A stretch of 64,000 bases of DNA from Lasioglossum baleicum (GCF_051020765.1 NC_134941.1:9114001-9178000), one strand, 5' to 3'; positions 12,360 to 24,416 are shown, counted from the stretch's first letter. Numbers and translations are program-made. Notes: a model not told the origin generated them from the letters alone.

Positions 12360-12830
12360 AAATCGTCGACGAGGAAGACGAAGAGAACGCGGCGGTGTCG
12401 CGGCGCACGTTTTCCGCGGCCCTTATCGACGCGAGTCGCGCGATCGAAAAGATCGAGACAAATCGGCCGGCTCCGCTCGACTCGGCTCGGCTCGGCTCCG
12501 GACCGCGCGGCCGATTCTTCCCACTTTCTCCCTTTCCCGTGTGTTCCTTTCCTTCAAAGTACACTCGGCGGACGGGCACTGATCGCCGCGTGCATCGCGC
12601 GTTCCGCTCGACGCTACGTCGAGGACGACACTGTGTAAGCAACCAAGAGGCCGACAGTCGCCGCTCGGATCTCGTCTCCTCCGCGTCTTCTTCGCGCGAA
12701 AAACCGCGGACACGCCGCTTCCTACCGCTCCAATCCGTGCACACGACGGTTTCCGCGACGCGAAAAACCGACCGAAGACGAACACCTGCCGCAACGAACT
12801 TCCGGTTCCTACCCGAGGCTCTCAATCGTC
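12360..12830. promoter_or_regulatory. CpG-rich block (promoter-like composition)
   Basis: Dense CpG with few AT runs. It contains a CGGCT pentanucleotide run at about 12476-12500. Long overlapping frames on both strands (166-216 codons) come from the scarcity of stop codons and are rich in R, S and P without a domain. Composition would fit a promoter or a first exon, but no TATA, initiator or splice structure could be fixed. Confidence 0.35.
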
Positions 12831-12841
12831 CTCGGGGACCC

Positions 12842-13160
12842 ACTGGACCACGATCCTCGATCTTCTTCTGGATCGAACGGTTCTCTTGCTCTTGAAACTG
12901 GTGCAGACGCACGATCTAGGTTCACGTGATTCTCTATCTTTTTTAGGATCAACTGATTCGGTCCTCTTCCTTCCAGAAACTGGTGTAGACACTCTTTCCT
13001 CGATCTAGGCTCCTTCAATGACTCACTGGGTCCTGATTCGCTATCTTTCTTAGGATCAAACAGTTCGATTCTCCTACTGTTCCCTCTTGAATCTGGTGCA
13101 GACACTCTTCCCTAGCTTCATCAACAATTCACTGGACCTTGATTCTCTGTCTCCTTATTC
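12842..13160 (-). repeat. Diverged tandem array, 76-113-bp units, 3 to 4 copies
   Basis: GAAACTGGTGCAGACGC (12893), GAAACTGGTGTAGACAC (12976) and GAATCTGGTGCAGACAC (13089) mark successive units. GGATCGAACGGTTCTC (12871), GGATCAACTGATTCGG (12947) and GGATCAAACAGTTCGATT (13052) mark the same units upstream. A fourth partial unit starts at CTTGATTCTCTG near 13137. On the minus strand the repeat stays open in two overlapping frames, giving repeated LHQF and KKIE-like peptides, which explains the apparent repeat protein. Coding potential is not supported because the frame shifts between units. Confidence 0.8.
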
Positions 13161-14199
13161 TAGAAAAGATTGCTTCCTCTGATCTCGCTCCACTAGGTCA
13201 AAAGACGAAGTCTTTCTCCACTATGTGAAGATTGCTCCCTTGCTGCTCCAACTTGAAGATGAACACAAGGCTTCAAAAGGCTCACTCGTCTCTTCTGTTA
13301 TCGATCTAGCTGGCCTCAAGTAGAACCCCAGAAGAAGATGATGAAGAGGATGTCTGCACCGATTTCTTGCTACCAGACCAGATCGTCTTCCTTCGATCCA
13401 GGTGTTGCAGAGGATGAAGACCAGTTCCAGGATCACCACCAGTTCACTCTCGAACAGTTGACCCTCTATATCTTCTGATTCAAAGAAATGTTCCAAAGTT
13501 GTGGCAGATTTTTGGAAATTCCTGTTTGCTGTTTCAGGCCCGCAAAGGAGGAAGACGATCCCGGTTTTCCAGGGCGCACGGTTCAGCCGGAGCTCGCTCT
13601 CGCGACGTTACGATTTTCAGCACACTGAAATCCGCGGCACGCCGTCCGCAAGTGGGAGGGACTGGTTCGCACGTGACTCGGTGCGTCGTATTCTTTTCTT
13701 CTTCCTCCTCCGAAACGCTGCCGCATCCGCGACGGCCCTTTCCCGTGGAAGTAACGCGAATCCACGCGGCCCGGCGCACCGGTAACCTTTGTCACTTCCT
13801 GCCCGGTGCACCACCGGCGTGTCTCATCTCTTCGGATCACTCTTCCGTGGCCGGCGTCTAGCCCGCGAAGAGGAAAACTGCCTGTGGGAGAGGAAGATCG
13901 ATTGTCAGCGTCGATAGCAACCCCTAGAGACCACACAGATCGATCGGCTAGGAGACGTCTCCTGGATCGCACGTGATAGGGCCCGGTCCCCTCGATCAAC
14001 CTCCTCGCACCTTGATTCTCTTCGTGAAGAGCACCCACTCCTCGATGTCTTCCTTGAACCAAAAGCTCCCACTCAGCTTGGTAAGCTCCACACAGCAACG
14101 AATCTTTAAGAATCAGTCGGGCTTTACCGGCCCGGTCTTGCCGGCTTCTAGGTCTTCTGGATCCTCTTCCGGCTGGCTGATGATCGATGATAGAGTACG
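13161..14199. other. Non-coding stretch, no gene recognised
   Basis: Moderately GC-rich, CpG-rich from 13550 to 13870. A segment near 13380-13440 and one near 13995-14060 share short words with the 12.84-13.16 kb array (CTTGATTCTCT, GATCGTCTTCCTTCGATC) and may be further decayed units. No gene recognised. Confidence 0.45.
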
Positions 14200-14600
14200 T
14201 CACTGGGCCACGGCGTGTCCGAGGGTCTCAGGGCCAGCGCGGGCCTCTCGGGCTTCGATATTTCTGCGATTTATTGCGGCGCGACTTAGAAATGCATCTA
14301 ATGCGGTGCACGCCGCATAGAATGCATGCATGCACCTTGGCGGCGGGGAGGGCGAGCCACGGAGAGCCGAGAGGAGAACGAGGGCCGTGGCGAGTCGAAC
14401 CGAGAGCCGCGGCGCACCGCGCGCACCGCGTCCGCGCATGCGCACACCGTGCAGAACGTGTGTACTCTACTCGCGCGCGCGGCTAGGCGAGCTAGCGCGA
14501 GCTCTAGCGAATATGAGCGAGCGCGGATCGGAGAGGCCCGCACGCTGCTCCGCCACCGCGGAGTATCTTCGCTACGTCATTCATTGGCGTGGAGAGTGAA
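14200..14600. promoter_or_regulatory. Candidate promoter: NRF1, CRE-like and CCAAT motifs in a CpG block
   Basis: CGCGCATGCGCA at 14433-14444 is a perfect match to the NRF1 (insect erect wing) consensus YGCGCAYGCGCR. About 130 bp downstream, CTACGTCATTCATTGG (14573-14588) combines a CRE-like TACGTCAT with an inverted CCAAT box. The surrounding 250 bp are very CpG-rich. These motifs are typical of metazoan promoters. Direction is undetermined, and no start codon or exon downstream could be recognised on either strand. Confidence 0.45.
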
Positions 14601-16019
14601 AATCAGAGCTCCGCATCCAGCACCGAGACTCTACGTGCAACTGTACCGGGAACGGTGAACCGTCTCGATCGACGACATCGTCACTTCGGGGACGCTTACA
14701 CCGGAGAGAAACCGTTTCTGCTTGTATCACTCCGTTCCTTGACGAATTTGGCGATACCAGATCGAGGGACCTAGAAAGTCCTCTGACTGGTAAGATCAGT
14801 CTAGGCAACCTGACTTTCAAAGGTTTTGCTAGGGAAAGGTGGTAGACTGATCGTAGAGACTTCTGCTATGATAGGGCCCTTGGAGCTTTTGTGATCCTTG
14901 GGTAGATGGAGACGTTTGAGATGATTTTATTCTAAAATCTTCTAAAATTTACACTCCATTTAAATACCTGTTCCTAATGTCCCTAATCTGGTGATGTTAT
15001 GCAAAGGGTCTTTGACTTTTGATATTTTTTTCATTCGACACCAGACTTTTGTTAAGATGCAGATTTCAAGTTCAACACCTTCGGGATCGTCACTTGGACA
15101 ACACGCTTGAATTCGATAATTCTTGGGATCGTGGGTGGGACCAGGTGATGTGAAACTTGGCAAGTTGAGTTGAGCAAGGTTCGGTTCAGTGTTCCCACTG
15201 TGAGACAACAAGCCCGAAGTCTTCAGATAAGGGGTGCGTACATCAAGTTGAGGGTGAAGAGGTCAGTCAGTGTTTGGGGCAAGTTCACCCACTTTGTAGT
15301 CCTAGATCGAGGGTTCGTCAGTTTGATAATTTCGGGAGAATCTGATCAGAATTTTTGATAATACTGAAATGGAAGCTGGGAGATTTCATAAATTCTAGAT
15401 CTCACGAATAAGGGATGTTTAATTCGTCATAGGAAGCTTTGTGGAACTGAACTGGCGGGTTTCATATGATCCGACATCTCCAAAGATGCTTCTCCGGTGA
15501 AATGTGGAAAAAGGATTTGGTGGAACTTGTTATAGGGGACTAACGTTGTCCTGGGTCGCTAATTAGCAGAAAAGTGAGGAATCAAGAGGGTTTTCTCTGG
15601 AGTACTATTCTTTTACGACTGTTCTCCAAAGGAGGGGATGATCCCCTTAATCCCTGGTCTAATGTACTATTTGATCTTACTGTTAATTGGCCTAACTAAC
15701 AATGTTTCTAATTTATTACTGTATATTTCTAATTGCATCAGTATTCCCTATAAGTAGATTCAGCAGGTCGTACTCAGACACATAAGTCAATTCTCGAAGA
15801 ACCTATAACCTCGGACTAAAACCCGCATTTCCTAGATCCCCTATACCGGGTGCAATAAAAACAAATAGTTGATAAGGACATAGCCCCTCATTGTTCCTGG
15901 CGATGCAAATGGACTAATAAGCATCCGGCGGGCGAGGCATCAAGACGGTCTCTCACCCCCGCGCAAATTTCCTGCCTCTCCGCGGGCGCCTCGATCGTCC
16001 GGGATCTAGGATCTGCGGA
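14601..16019. other. Non-coding stretch, no gene recognised
   Basis: GC content falls downstream of the candidate promoter. A frame at 14589-14774 contains TGEKPF, the C2H2 zinc-finger linker, but the required cysteines and histidines do not flank it. From 14800 to 15900 no motif, repeat or RNA gene is apparent. Confidence 0.5.
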
Positions 16020-16660
16020 TCGAGCGGCTCTTTTTCACGCGCAACGGTTCTCCACTTCCCACGGCGCGGCGTTGCGCGCGGATCCCAGGAACGGGAAGTG
16101 CGAAGGGGTTCGGGGATCGGTCTCGTTTCCAGTTCGGCTAGTTGTTAATAGGGGATCGTCCGGTGCGATCAACAAAAGCTCTGAAATATCTTTCCTCGGC
16201 CGCGGGAGAACTTCCTGCCGGGGCGCAGTTACCGGCGGTAAATTCTCGCGGTGGGCACACACGCGGTCGCTTACTCGCTTATTCGCTCGTCCGTTCGCTA
16301 GCTCGCGGAGTCGCTTGCACGGTGGTGTATCGGGCTCTCGCTCGCTCGCGCGCGTTACAGTTGCACGCGTGCATCTGTCTGCGTGCACATTCTGGCGTTT
16401 CCACGTCGAACGCAACCGCATGGCCTATCCTAGAGCCGCTCGAATGCGCTCGGCCGAGAGCGGAGAGGAGGGCTCCGGCTTCGTCGTCGTTTCCTTTTCT
16501 CGTTCCCTTTCTCGCGTGTTCTTCTCTCGTGTGCCCACCCCCCCTTCCCCTCGCATTCCCCGCTTCCGCCCCCGCGCCTACCCATAAGCAAAGCCGCCAT
16601 CGCGGGTGGGAGGAGGCAGCGTGTGCCCCCCGCTAGGTACGACACTGCATGATTTTTTGA
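16020..16660. promoter_or_regulatory. CpG-rich block (promoter-like composition)
   Basis: Very CpG-rich, with runs of CTCGCT- and CGCTCG-type words at 16255-16360 and a GCCGCCAT (YY1/Pho-type) site at 16593-16600. Overlapping long frames on both strands have no domains. Promoter-like composition only; start site and direction unknown. Confidence 0.35.
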
Positions 16661-17099
16661 CGACCGATGAAAGTTACTCGCGAGATATTCTATTTTAAAC
16701 TTTCGGCCGAGAGCGCGGAGCGGCTGCCGGCCACCTCCGCCCCCACCAACGGCGCCGAGACTTCCTACATCGCGATAATTCCAGAAAAGGAGGAAGCCAT
16801 TTTGCGCGGCTACACGCTCGCCGCGTGGGACAAAGTGCCGCTCGCGCTCTCGCCATTACCCTCTTTTCCACCTTTTTCTGCTTTTCTTCGTTTTTTCGAG
16901 CCAGCCCGCGGATGATGGATCGCGGTGCGTTAATACCGAGCTATTTTCGAGCCGTAGAATTTGCATCGTTGATCCCTGTGATTGCTGGCGCGGTGATCGG
17001 GTCCTCCTTGTCGATTTTAATATTCCATGGAACACCAAGAAAATTTTCATTCTCCTTTTCATTTTTTATATATTTTTTTTTTTACCAACCTTGATCAAT
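16661..17099. other. Non-coding stretch, no gene recognised
   Basis: An 82-codon plus-strand frame (16667-16915) follows the CpG block directly. It is mixed in composition and has no recognised domain; it could be a short exon but nothing supports this beyond position. The DNA then becomes AT-rich. Confidence 0.4.
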
Positions 17100-17178
17100 T
17101 GTACTATGCCAATATGGAGCCATTTGGAAACGTAGAATTTTCATGAGTTGCTTCTATGATTTTGGGCCACCCTGTATA
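17100..17178 (-). mobile_element. Transposon-end-like sequence
   Basis: On the minus strand 17162-17177 reads TATACAGGGTGGCCCAAA. TA followed by TACAGGGTG-type termini occurs at the ends of some Tc1/mariner-class DNA transposons in insects, from general knowledge. The mate end was not found within the window, so this is either a solo remnant or a chance match. Confidence 0.35.
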
Positions 17179-18981
17179 ATGTATGTACTGTACGTCATGT
17201 GATCATAAGGGTTGATTTCTGCCTCGAAAATTGAAAAGTGACCCACTTTTTTGCAGGGACCTAACCTGAGATCATAATTTCGGAATAAACAATTACACAG
17301 AGATTTAATATCGTTTCAAGATTGCATAATAAGGAACACGCATTTCTTAGTAAGAATAATAATAAGACTATTTATTACAATTGATTGCATCCTGTTCTGT
17401 ACGACTGGCCACGTACGAATGGTTTGCGAATGTTTCCTAGAAACAATGCTTGGTTCATACATAATATGATACAATACACTATCTACTGAGCTATGATCGT
17501 AAATCAATCGCAAGCAGAGTTACTAGACATCCGAGATTGACCACTATCGACTCTTGGCCACTTTCGAAAGTTAATGAAAAATAATCATTCGCAGTAAAGA
17601 AGAAAAGAAGACATAATAAGGAAGGCACTGTCGTAATAACATCATCGATATTCACATGCCATTTAAGTCCTACTAATTGCACTGCAAATAATAACGAGCA
17701 CGTTCGTAATTTAAAGTCAGAGACAAATATTTTTTGCTCCCCTTGTAGTTCCGTGAATTTTTGCTGTCGCAACCATCAGTATCAAATTTCCCTCAGTTCG
17801 TATTTATTTTTCCTTGGGCAACTCGTGCGTTCGATTTCGCTAGGCCATTCTTCTAGATTGTTTGACTATAATGCGGCGTTTGCACGCGAATCCCGGCTCT
17901 CCCCGTTTATTTCAGTCGCTCCACAGCAACTCCGAGGTTTTCTCAATGGAAGATTTGGAGAACCGTGCTGAGCGCGGCCTTTAACTCAGCGTGTAGAAAT
18001 TCTCCGTTCGGAACGATCGCAAACGAGGAGAGAAACCGATGAAAGATACTTTCATCTCCTACACACTTTTCCCGCCCCGGTCTAATAAGATTAATAAATA
18101 TTTGAAAACCTCTTCCTCCAGTCTCGTTCATGGCTGTGTCACTTATCATCCTACTCGAACGGTTCCTCCTCGTGCTCCGAGCGGGATGAATTATTTTAAA
18201 ACATCCTTCGGCGATCAAAAATTCTCCATTGACAGATCTGCTCGTCGAAATCATCCAAACGTCCAATTATCACGTGGCGATAATTGATTTTATATAGCAT
18301 ATTTAGGAAAAAAATCTAATTGACTTTATTGCAGACCATTTTATTTGCCCCGACTATTCACAAGACGCTCGCGGTAAAATTTATAATAAGCGAGCATACT
18401 GTATTCAGTTTGCGACGTCATAATAAATGCGCAAAATATTCTCCTTCGATGATCAAGATAATTGCAGCAGCCTGCTAGGTACATGTCCCTAGTCGCGAAC
18501 ACGTCGCTGTTACCGACCACTTCTCCGCGCGTGTTGTTAAAAACTAGACATAAACTTTTAAGGTTAAAGTATTTCAGTTTATAATTCACTAATTACTGGC
18601 ACGTCGTTATGCATCCTCTAACACGTTTAATTAATGTTGAAGTTTTATGTTGCACTTCTTGTTAGAAGATTACATCGACACTAATAAGGATCGGGTCTGG
18701 GGACGTAACATAAATTTTACACATAGAATCGGGCGTAAATTCGCACACTGATTAATTAGAATGATTTAATTGTCCACGGAGCGGAAAAAAGTAGGCCTCT
18801 TCATGCTGGTCACTACGAAACTTTGCGAATAGGAGAATAAAATGGCGGCTTGTGACTGAATTTAATTGGGAAAATTATTTGAACATTTTGTGCGAGCGAA
18901 GCCATTATTGCTGATCTTGGCGAATCTAAAGTTTTATTTTGATATTCGTGATATTTATATATTTGCAACAACTCGCGGATT
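17179..18981. other. Non-coding stretch with a YY1-type site
   Basis: AT-rich throughout with no recognised gene or RNA. AAAATGGCGGC at 18839-18849 is an exact YY1/Pho-type extended site. The rest holds nothing that can be named. Confidence 0.5.
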
Positions 18982-19735
18982 AAAAAGTGCATCGCACTGC
19001 AGAATCGAACAATGTTATCGCCTTAATTAACGCGTCCCTTTAATCAAGAAAAACGATTGGCTTGGTAAGCTTCTACTTTGTATTTTATGAACAATCAATT
19101 TACCAGGACGATTATTCAGTCCACAAATTTTCTTCATCAAGAGAGACGCGTTTTTATGCACTTGCAACAGTGTGCATCGAGTAAAGTACAGCATACTGGA
19201 AACTCGAACAACATTCACTCCGTAATTAACGTTCCTCTTTAATCAGATAAAAAAACATTACACTGGTAAGTCTCTACTTAGTACTTTGGACCATCAATTT
19301 TGGAGAGTGGTCATTCATCCCACCTAACAAAGAGCAATTCATCTTCATGCAATTGCAATAATGTGCATAGTAATAAAGTGCACTGAACTGGAAGCTCGAA
19401 CAAAATTTACCCCCTAATGATCGTACCCCTTTAATTAGGAAAAAAAACATTAATCACTCTACAAATTCTCCTGTCAAGGAAAAATTCATCTCACTTGTAA
19501 CAATGTGCATCGAATAACGTGCAACCCACTTGAATCTCCGACGAAGTTTACCACCGAGTTAACATTCTCCTCCAATCAGAAAAATACCATTAAAATGGCG
19601 ATCCTCTCTTCTGTACGTTGAACAATTAATTTCAAGCGTAAATGAGAATGAGAAAACAACTTTATGCATTAGTGCAACATAGTGCACACTATACTAGTAC
19701 CTCCATTAGAAAATCAAACTCCCAATATTAACAAA
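18982..19735 (+). repeat. Diverged tandem array, about 140-200-bp units, 4 to 5 copies
   Basis: Unit landmarks include GTGCATCG or GTGCATAG (near 18988, 19173, 19364 and 19505), then an AACTCGAACAACATT-type block (19007, 19206, 19398, with decayed forms near 19539 and 19714), then TTAATTAACG and CCCTTTAATCA, then TGGTAAG with CTCTACTT. Spacings are roughly 199, 192, 141 and 175 bp, so one unit has lost about 50 bp. The arrangement is colinear over at least three units. No open frame persists through it. Confidence 0.75.
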
Positions 19736-20029
19736 ATGTACACTTTTTAAATGGGTTTTATCGAAGCATTTTAAACCGTTATTGGAAAGATGAAAGAAAG
19801 TAGCTGTGCGTTTGGCGTGTCAAGAGGAAACGGAACAATCCGAACGCCCCTATGCTCCTTATCGATGCAATTAGTCCCGATCCCACGAAATCCCAAGAAT
19901 CATCTCGTTCTCATCGCAGCCCAATCGTCCACAGACGAGTTGGTCATGGGGGTCATTCACCCAGCGCATTTTTCAAACAAACTAAAAAGGCGTAGAAAAA
20001 CCTCGTGGAAAAGCAGCGTGCAGAAGCGC
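19736..20029. other. Non-coding stretch, no gene recognised
   Basis: Transition from AT-rich array to CpG-rich block. A plus-strand frame from 19790 runs into the CpG block but has no domain. Confidence 0.4.
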
Positions 20030-21076
20030 ATCTACAGAGAAAGAGAGCTCGGCTGTGCTCTGCTCGCGGTTGTGACGCGGGTCGAGGCGAGACGCGGCGA
20101 GACGAGGCGAGGCAAGCGAGGCGAGCGCACACGCGCGCGCGGATCATCCGTCCCGCGGTGCCTTTTTCTTTTTTCACCCCCTCCCGCGTCGCTCTCCCGC
20201 TCCATTGGCCAGAGAGTCCGGCCACCCTGTTTCTGTTCTCCGTCCGGCCGCGGACTCTCTCTTCTCTCCTCTCCCACAATGCTTTTGTTTTCCTCTATTT
20301 TCCGGTTTTTCCGGGCGGGCCGCTGCTGGCGCAACAAGTAGCAGATTATAAAAATCACTCGCGTCTGCCCCGGGGGTTGGGGGAGGAGGTGGTGTGCTGT
20401 GGAGTAGCGGGGGCTGAAAAAAGCGGCGCGCGGCGGAAAGAAAGAAGGACCGAGAGCGAGCGTGGACAAAGAGCGGAAAAAATCCGCTCGGCTAACGTCC
20501 ACGCGGACCGTCCGGAGCTGAAACGAGAGCTAAAAGCGAGTCGAACCGAGCCGAACCATGAGAGAAAGCGAGTCGCGGCGATGCGGAGCGAGAGGGACAC
20601 GTAGCCTGGATCGAAAAAGAGAGTCGACGCGGCGCGGCGCGGCGTCCGAACGGGATGGAAGTATCCGGCGAAAGAGATGTGGGAGGAACGGAGCGAGAGG
20701 AACCGCTAGTGGGAAGGGGGCGACGGCGGGGGAGGAGCGAGAAAGAGAGCGAAGAGAAACGAAGACAAAGAGGGCCGCGAGAGAGTGAGACCGACCCGGT
20801 GGGTGCACGTTTACCCATACATATGTATGTACCTCCCTCCCTCCCCACTCCGTCCCGCTGCCCCGTGGTACACCCCGCCCCCTCGCGGCCCCCTCCACCG
20901 TACGTCTCGCTCTACGTAACGTCCCTCTCGCTCTCGCGAGCGCGCTCGGCCCGTGCGTGGCGATTTACATTAAACGCTGGTCCGTTGCCTCCCGTTCCGC
21001 AGAGACGCGCGAACGTTGCCGAGGGGCGAGCGCGGAGATCCCAGTGAAAGCAGGATGGAAGAATCGCGGGGGTGGG

Positions 21077-21111
<35 letters not shown>

Positions 21112-21350
21112 AGAGAGAAGTTTAGCGTGCTCTTACAGTCGCGGACAGAAAATCGTCCGAAAATACGCGGATATGTACGAAGCACGGAGAGAGAGCCGAG
21201 AGAGAGCCGCGATACGCGCGCCTCGCGACAAAAAAGATTTCTCGATCCCCGGGATTCGATCGGGAACCACCCTCGCAACTCGCTGTACCCCCCTCCCCGC
21301 CCCTCCTCGCCGTTTGCCACCCACACACGCGAACCACCCGGACGCATCGG
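20030..21350. promoter_or_regulatory. Large CpG-rich block with purine-rich core and GA tract
   Basis: This is the longest CpG-rich block of the window, about 1.3 kb. It contains GCGAGACG-type words near 20090-20120, GCCACCC at 20221, a TATAAAAA sequence near 20346, a purine-rich plus strand from 20400 to 20790, and a GA dinucleotide tract at 21079-21107. GA tracts bind GAGA factor in flies. The composition fits a promoter or first exon of an unseen gene. Several long frames exist on both strands, none with a domain. Confidence 0.4.
21079..21107 (+). repeat. (GA)n microsatellite
   Basis: An uninterrupted run of about 14 GA units, followed by GTGAAAGAGAG. It is the longest perfect dinucleotide run I see in the window. 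Confidence 0.9.
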
Positions 21351-21440
21351 CCTCGTTCAGCGAACCAGTGCGTTCCAAGGGAGCTTTCCCGGGCTTTTTG
21401 GGAAATTCATGGGACGAATCCGCGCGTTCGATGCCATCGT

Positions 21441-22000
21441 CCATTTTCGTTCTACCTGCGAGTGACGCTTTTTCGGTATTGTCCCTGGGAAATGATGATC
21501 TACGGCAGTTCTGGCGAGCCTGCTCTGGGACCGGCTCGTTGCTGCTGGTTCGCCGATTTTTAGATCGAATTTGTTCGGGGATTTTTGGAATGGTTCGGAT
21601 TTCGTCGGCTTTATAGTCGGCGCCCATTTCAGTTCTACGTGCCCTGGTATTTCCAGCATCGTGGTTCAATTAAAATGATTGTTTCTTTTTCTAAAGCTGC
21701 TGCGGGGATGGTTAATCATTTAAATATCAGTCGGCGGTGTTCTAGATGAGATTGAATTTATTTCTGCATTTTTGGAGAAGTTTGATCAAGTTTTCTGTTT
21801 TCATTCTACCTGATCCTAACAGCATCTTTCAAATCTGAAAAATGACACTGGTTGCTTCTTTTTCTAAAGCTGCTGTGCGGGTGATCGTTCACTTAAGTTT
21901 CAGTTACGATTGAATTTATTTGTGCATTTTTGGGGACGCTTGATCAATTTTTCAATTTTCAGAGAGCTGACACTGATTGCTTCTTTCTCTATTCTGTAAT
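21441..22000 (+). repeat. Tandem array, about 175-bp units, about 3 copies
   Basis: Units begin TTTTCGTTCTACCTG (21444), TTTCAGTTCTACGTG (21627) and TTTTCATTCTACCTG (21798). A second shared block, TTTCTTTTTCTAAAGCTGCTG, lies at about 21681 and 21855, with a truncated form near 21978. GATTGAATTTATTTCTGCA near 21749 recurs as GATTGAATTTATTTGTGCA near 21909. Copies two and three are closest; copy one is more GC-rich and overlaps the end of the CpG block. Confidence 0.85.
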
Positions 22001-22743
22001 ACATGTACGTATATTTTCATACGTGATTAAATTTAACGATCGATTTTTCCTGCTGTCATCACTAATCTTACTTACTCCTTTTTTAAGTACACGTTAGGAG
22101 GATAATACCTTGGGATCCGTAATAGTTTCGCATGTAATCTTAACTAGGATTTAATTCACGTAGTCTTGTTATGCCTCTGTAATGACGATGGTTGGGTCTC
22201 CCTCCTTAAATGGGGTTTTGAGTACACTATAATTGTGCACTACACATTAACCTATTGCACGATCGTAATAGTGATTTTATACTTTGTAATATCGTAACAG
22301 GATTGATTTAAATTAAAACTTCGTATAGCTACTTTCCTGAAAATGATGGGAAATTGCAACGAAAGTAAGCCGTACTTTACAACAGTTTTAAATTCTTCCG
22401 ATTTATGAATGGAATCCACAGTGCTTTTTTAGAGATCCTTTGACGCAATAATGTGACATTCCCCCAGGAATGTCTGTAGTTGGCTCCGTTATGGAGGTTG
22501 TGGCTACTACACTACGTAAATTAGCCTCTATTGGAATCGACCGTCAAAGAAGTCTAATCCATTCCGGCAGGTATTCGCCGGGTTACATATCTACGGTATG
22601 AAATCGGCTAGGTCGAATTACAAAGCGAGCTAACCGAGATTTAAGCTGAAGGAACTGTTTGATTCATCCTGTATCCTCGGAACCGCCACGTTCCGTGTTT
22701 ACACTTGCTCTTTATTTAAAGAGAGGAACAACTTTTCTTCATT
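22001..22743. other. Non-coding stretch, no gene recognised
   Basis: AT-rich with no recognised motif, repeat or RNA gene. Confidence 0.5.
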
Positions 22744-22790
22744 ACTAGACTGCGGGTTTTTATGCGAAATAAAAATTGCTTAAATTAAAA
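22744..22790 (+). repeat. Member of dispersed repeat family D
   Basis: The segment contains CTAGACTGCGGGTTTTTATG followed by CGAAATAAAAATTG. It resembles minus-strand 56633-56708 and plus-strand 60779-60835. Confidence 0.5.
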
Positions 22791-24416
22791 TTAAAGTAAA
22801 GGTTTGCTAAAATAAAATATTCATTTATTATTTTAGAATTTTTGAGTGAAGTTTCATTTCTTGTAGGAGGAAAAAAATTAGAAGTTTAAATTTTAAAGTT
22901 TAAATTAAAAAAAAAAAAGAAATCGTAGTACCAGGAATAATATATTGATGGATCTAATAACTTTGACAACGAATGCTTGAAAAATTGTGCCCAGAATCTC
23001 CCATACGAAACGGCACGTGCAATCTCGGACTCTCGATACACCGTGCATCGCGAGCGCAGTTTCATTAGCACAATCTGCCTTAACATTTCACTAACAATTA
23101 CTTCAATTACGCGGAGTTACCACGGAAGTTTTCATACAAATTCCTTTCGCAGTCGAAACCCACAGATTACGAATTTCCCTCAGACATTGTACGTAGTTAT
23201 AACCCGAAAATACAGAAACAGAAGATACACAGTCCGATTACAACTCGATTTTATCATCTCGAAGAAACTAAACACAAAACCATCGTCCCAAAAACCGCAG
23301 GTGATTACTCACGAAAGTCTCGCGCGCAAGACACATCACCCGGGCTAATTACAATAACAAAGAGCGCATAACGAACCTTTATTGTGCGCATTGCACGCTG
23401 ATTATGTTCCATTACATTATTATTCGACACAGCGTTTAATTATATCGCAGCAGCGTATATATTCGTCCGTTGTTCGGTCGGCTGGTAAAAATTGCTTTCG
23501 AGCGCGACGTGGAAATTCGCTAGCGAATTTTGAGCAAAGCCCGGCCGCCAGGGGTTTTTCCGTCGTTCGCAAATTGATCGTTTAATAGCGATACGATATC
23601 CGACGTGTCCCTCTCGCCGGTTCCCGTCGTCCGCCGATTTTTGTTTAATTTTTCGCGATCGAGCGGAATTCGAAACTCCGGTTCGAACAAAATGACGCCG
23701 GGCGTGGAGGGCGGAAAACGGGTGGCTCGGGGGGTTGGAGCTCGGCTCGCGGGGGCGGACGTGAACGAAAATATTCAATTCGATATATTTCAAGGGGCAG
23801 GAAGTAGCGGCCTGGAAAATTTATTTAACGCATTGTGTAAATAACACGCGAGAACGCGAATGCTGCTCTCTCTCTTGCCCTCTCTTTCTCTGTCCCGTTG
23901 TTCAATGCGTGTGCATGTACACGTTGCCCGAGAGAGAGTCCCATCAGAATTGTGAGTATTGATCATTTCGTAGTAAACATATAGTTCGCACTAGCGCGTC
24001 CTAGTGTATCCTAATATGCCAATAAATATGGCGCGGGCCGGGGGGAATAGTGTCCATCGAGGACGATCGCTATCGGCAAAAGTCGCCGTTTCGTTTCTTC
24101 TGCGTGGCGTGCGAGGGGAGCGAAAGGAGGGTCACTGACCTCACGGGAAATCGATCGACTCGAGATCAGAAAGGACGAGGGTCAACGTAGAAATTGCAAT
24201 CCCGCTAATAACGAAACGCGTTTTCGAACACGACCGGCACAACACGAGAACGCGCTAACCCTATCCGATTTTTGGACCGCTCTTCCGGCTGCGCCGTCGG
24301 TGGCCATGGCGAAAAAAAGTCGGGAGAAAAATGCACGCGTAAAAATCACCCTCCAACTAGGCAAAATACATGTTTTTCCCAATTATACACATTGCCATTT
24401 CAGTTGGTCAAAAGAA
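22791..24416. other. Non-coding stretch with a CpG-rich patch
   Basis: AT-rich to 23440. CpG-rich from about 23470 to 24180, with GGGTGGC at 23720 and a short CT run near 23868-23890. No gene recognised; promoter-like composition only in the patch. Confidence 0.45.

Noticed and set aside
12809..13105. Repeat-protein-like minus-strand frame
   Set aside because: The repetition is at DNA level with units of unequal, non-triplet length, so the frame changes between units.
14589..14774. TGEKPF peptide suggesting a C2H2 zinc-finger linker
   Set aside because: The cysteine pair after the linker and the properly spaced histidines before it are absent, so it is a chance hexapeptide.
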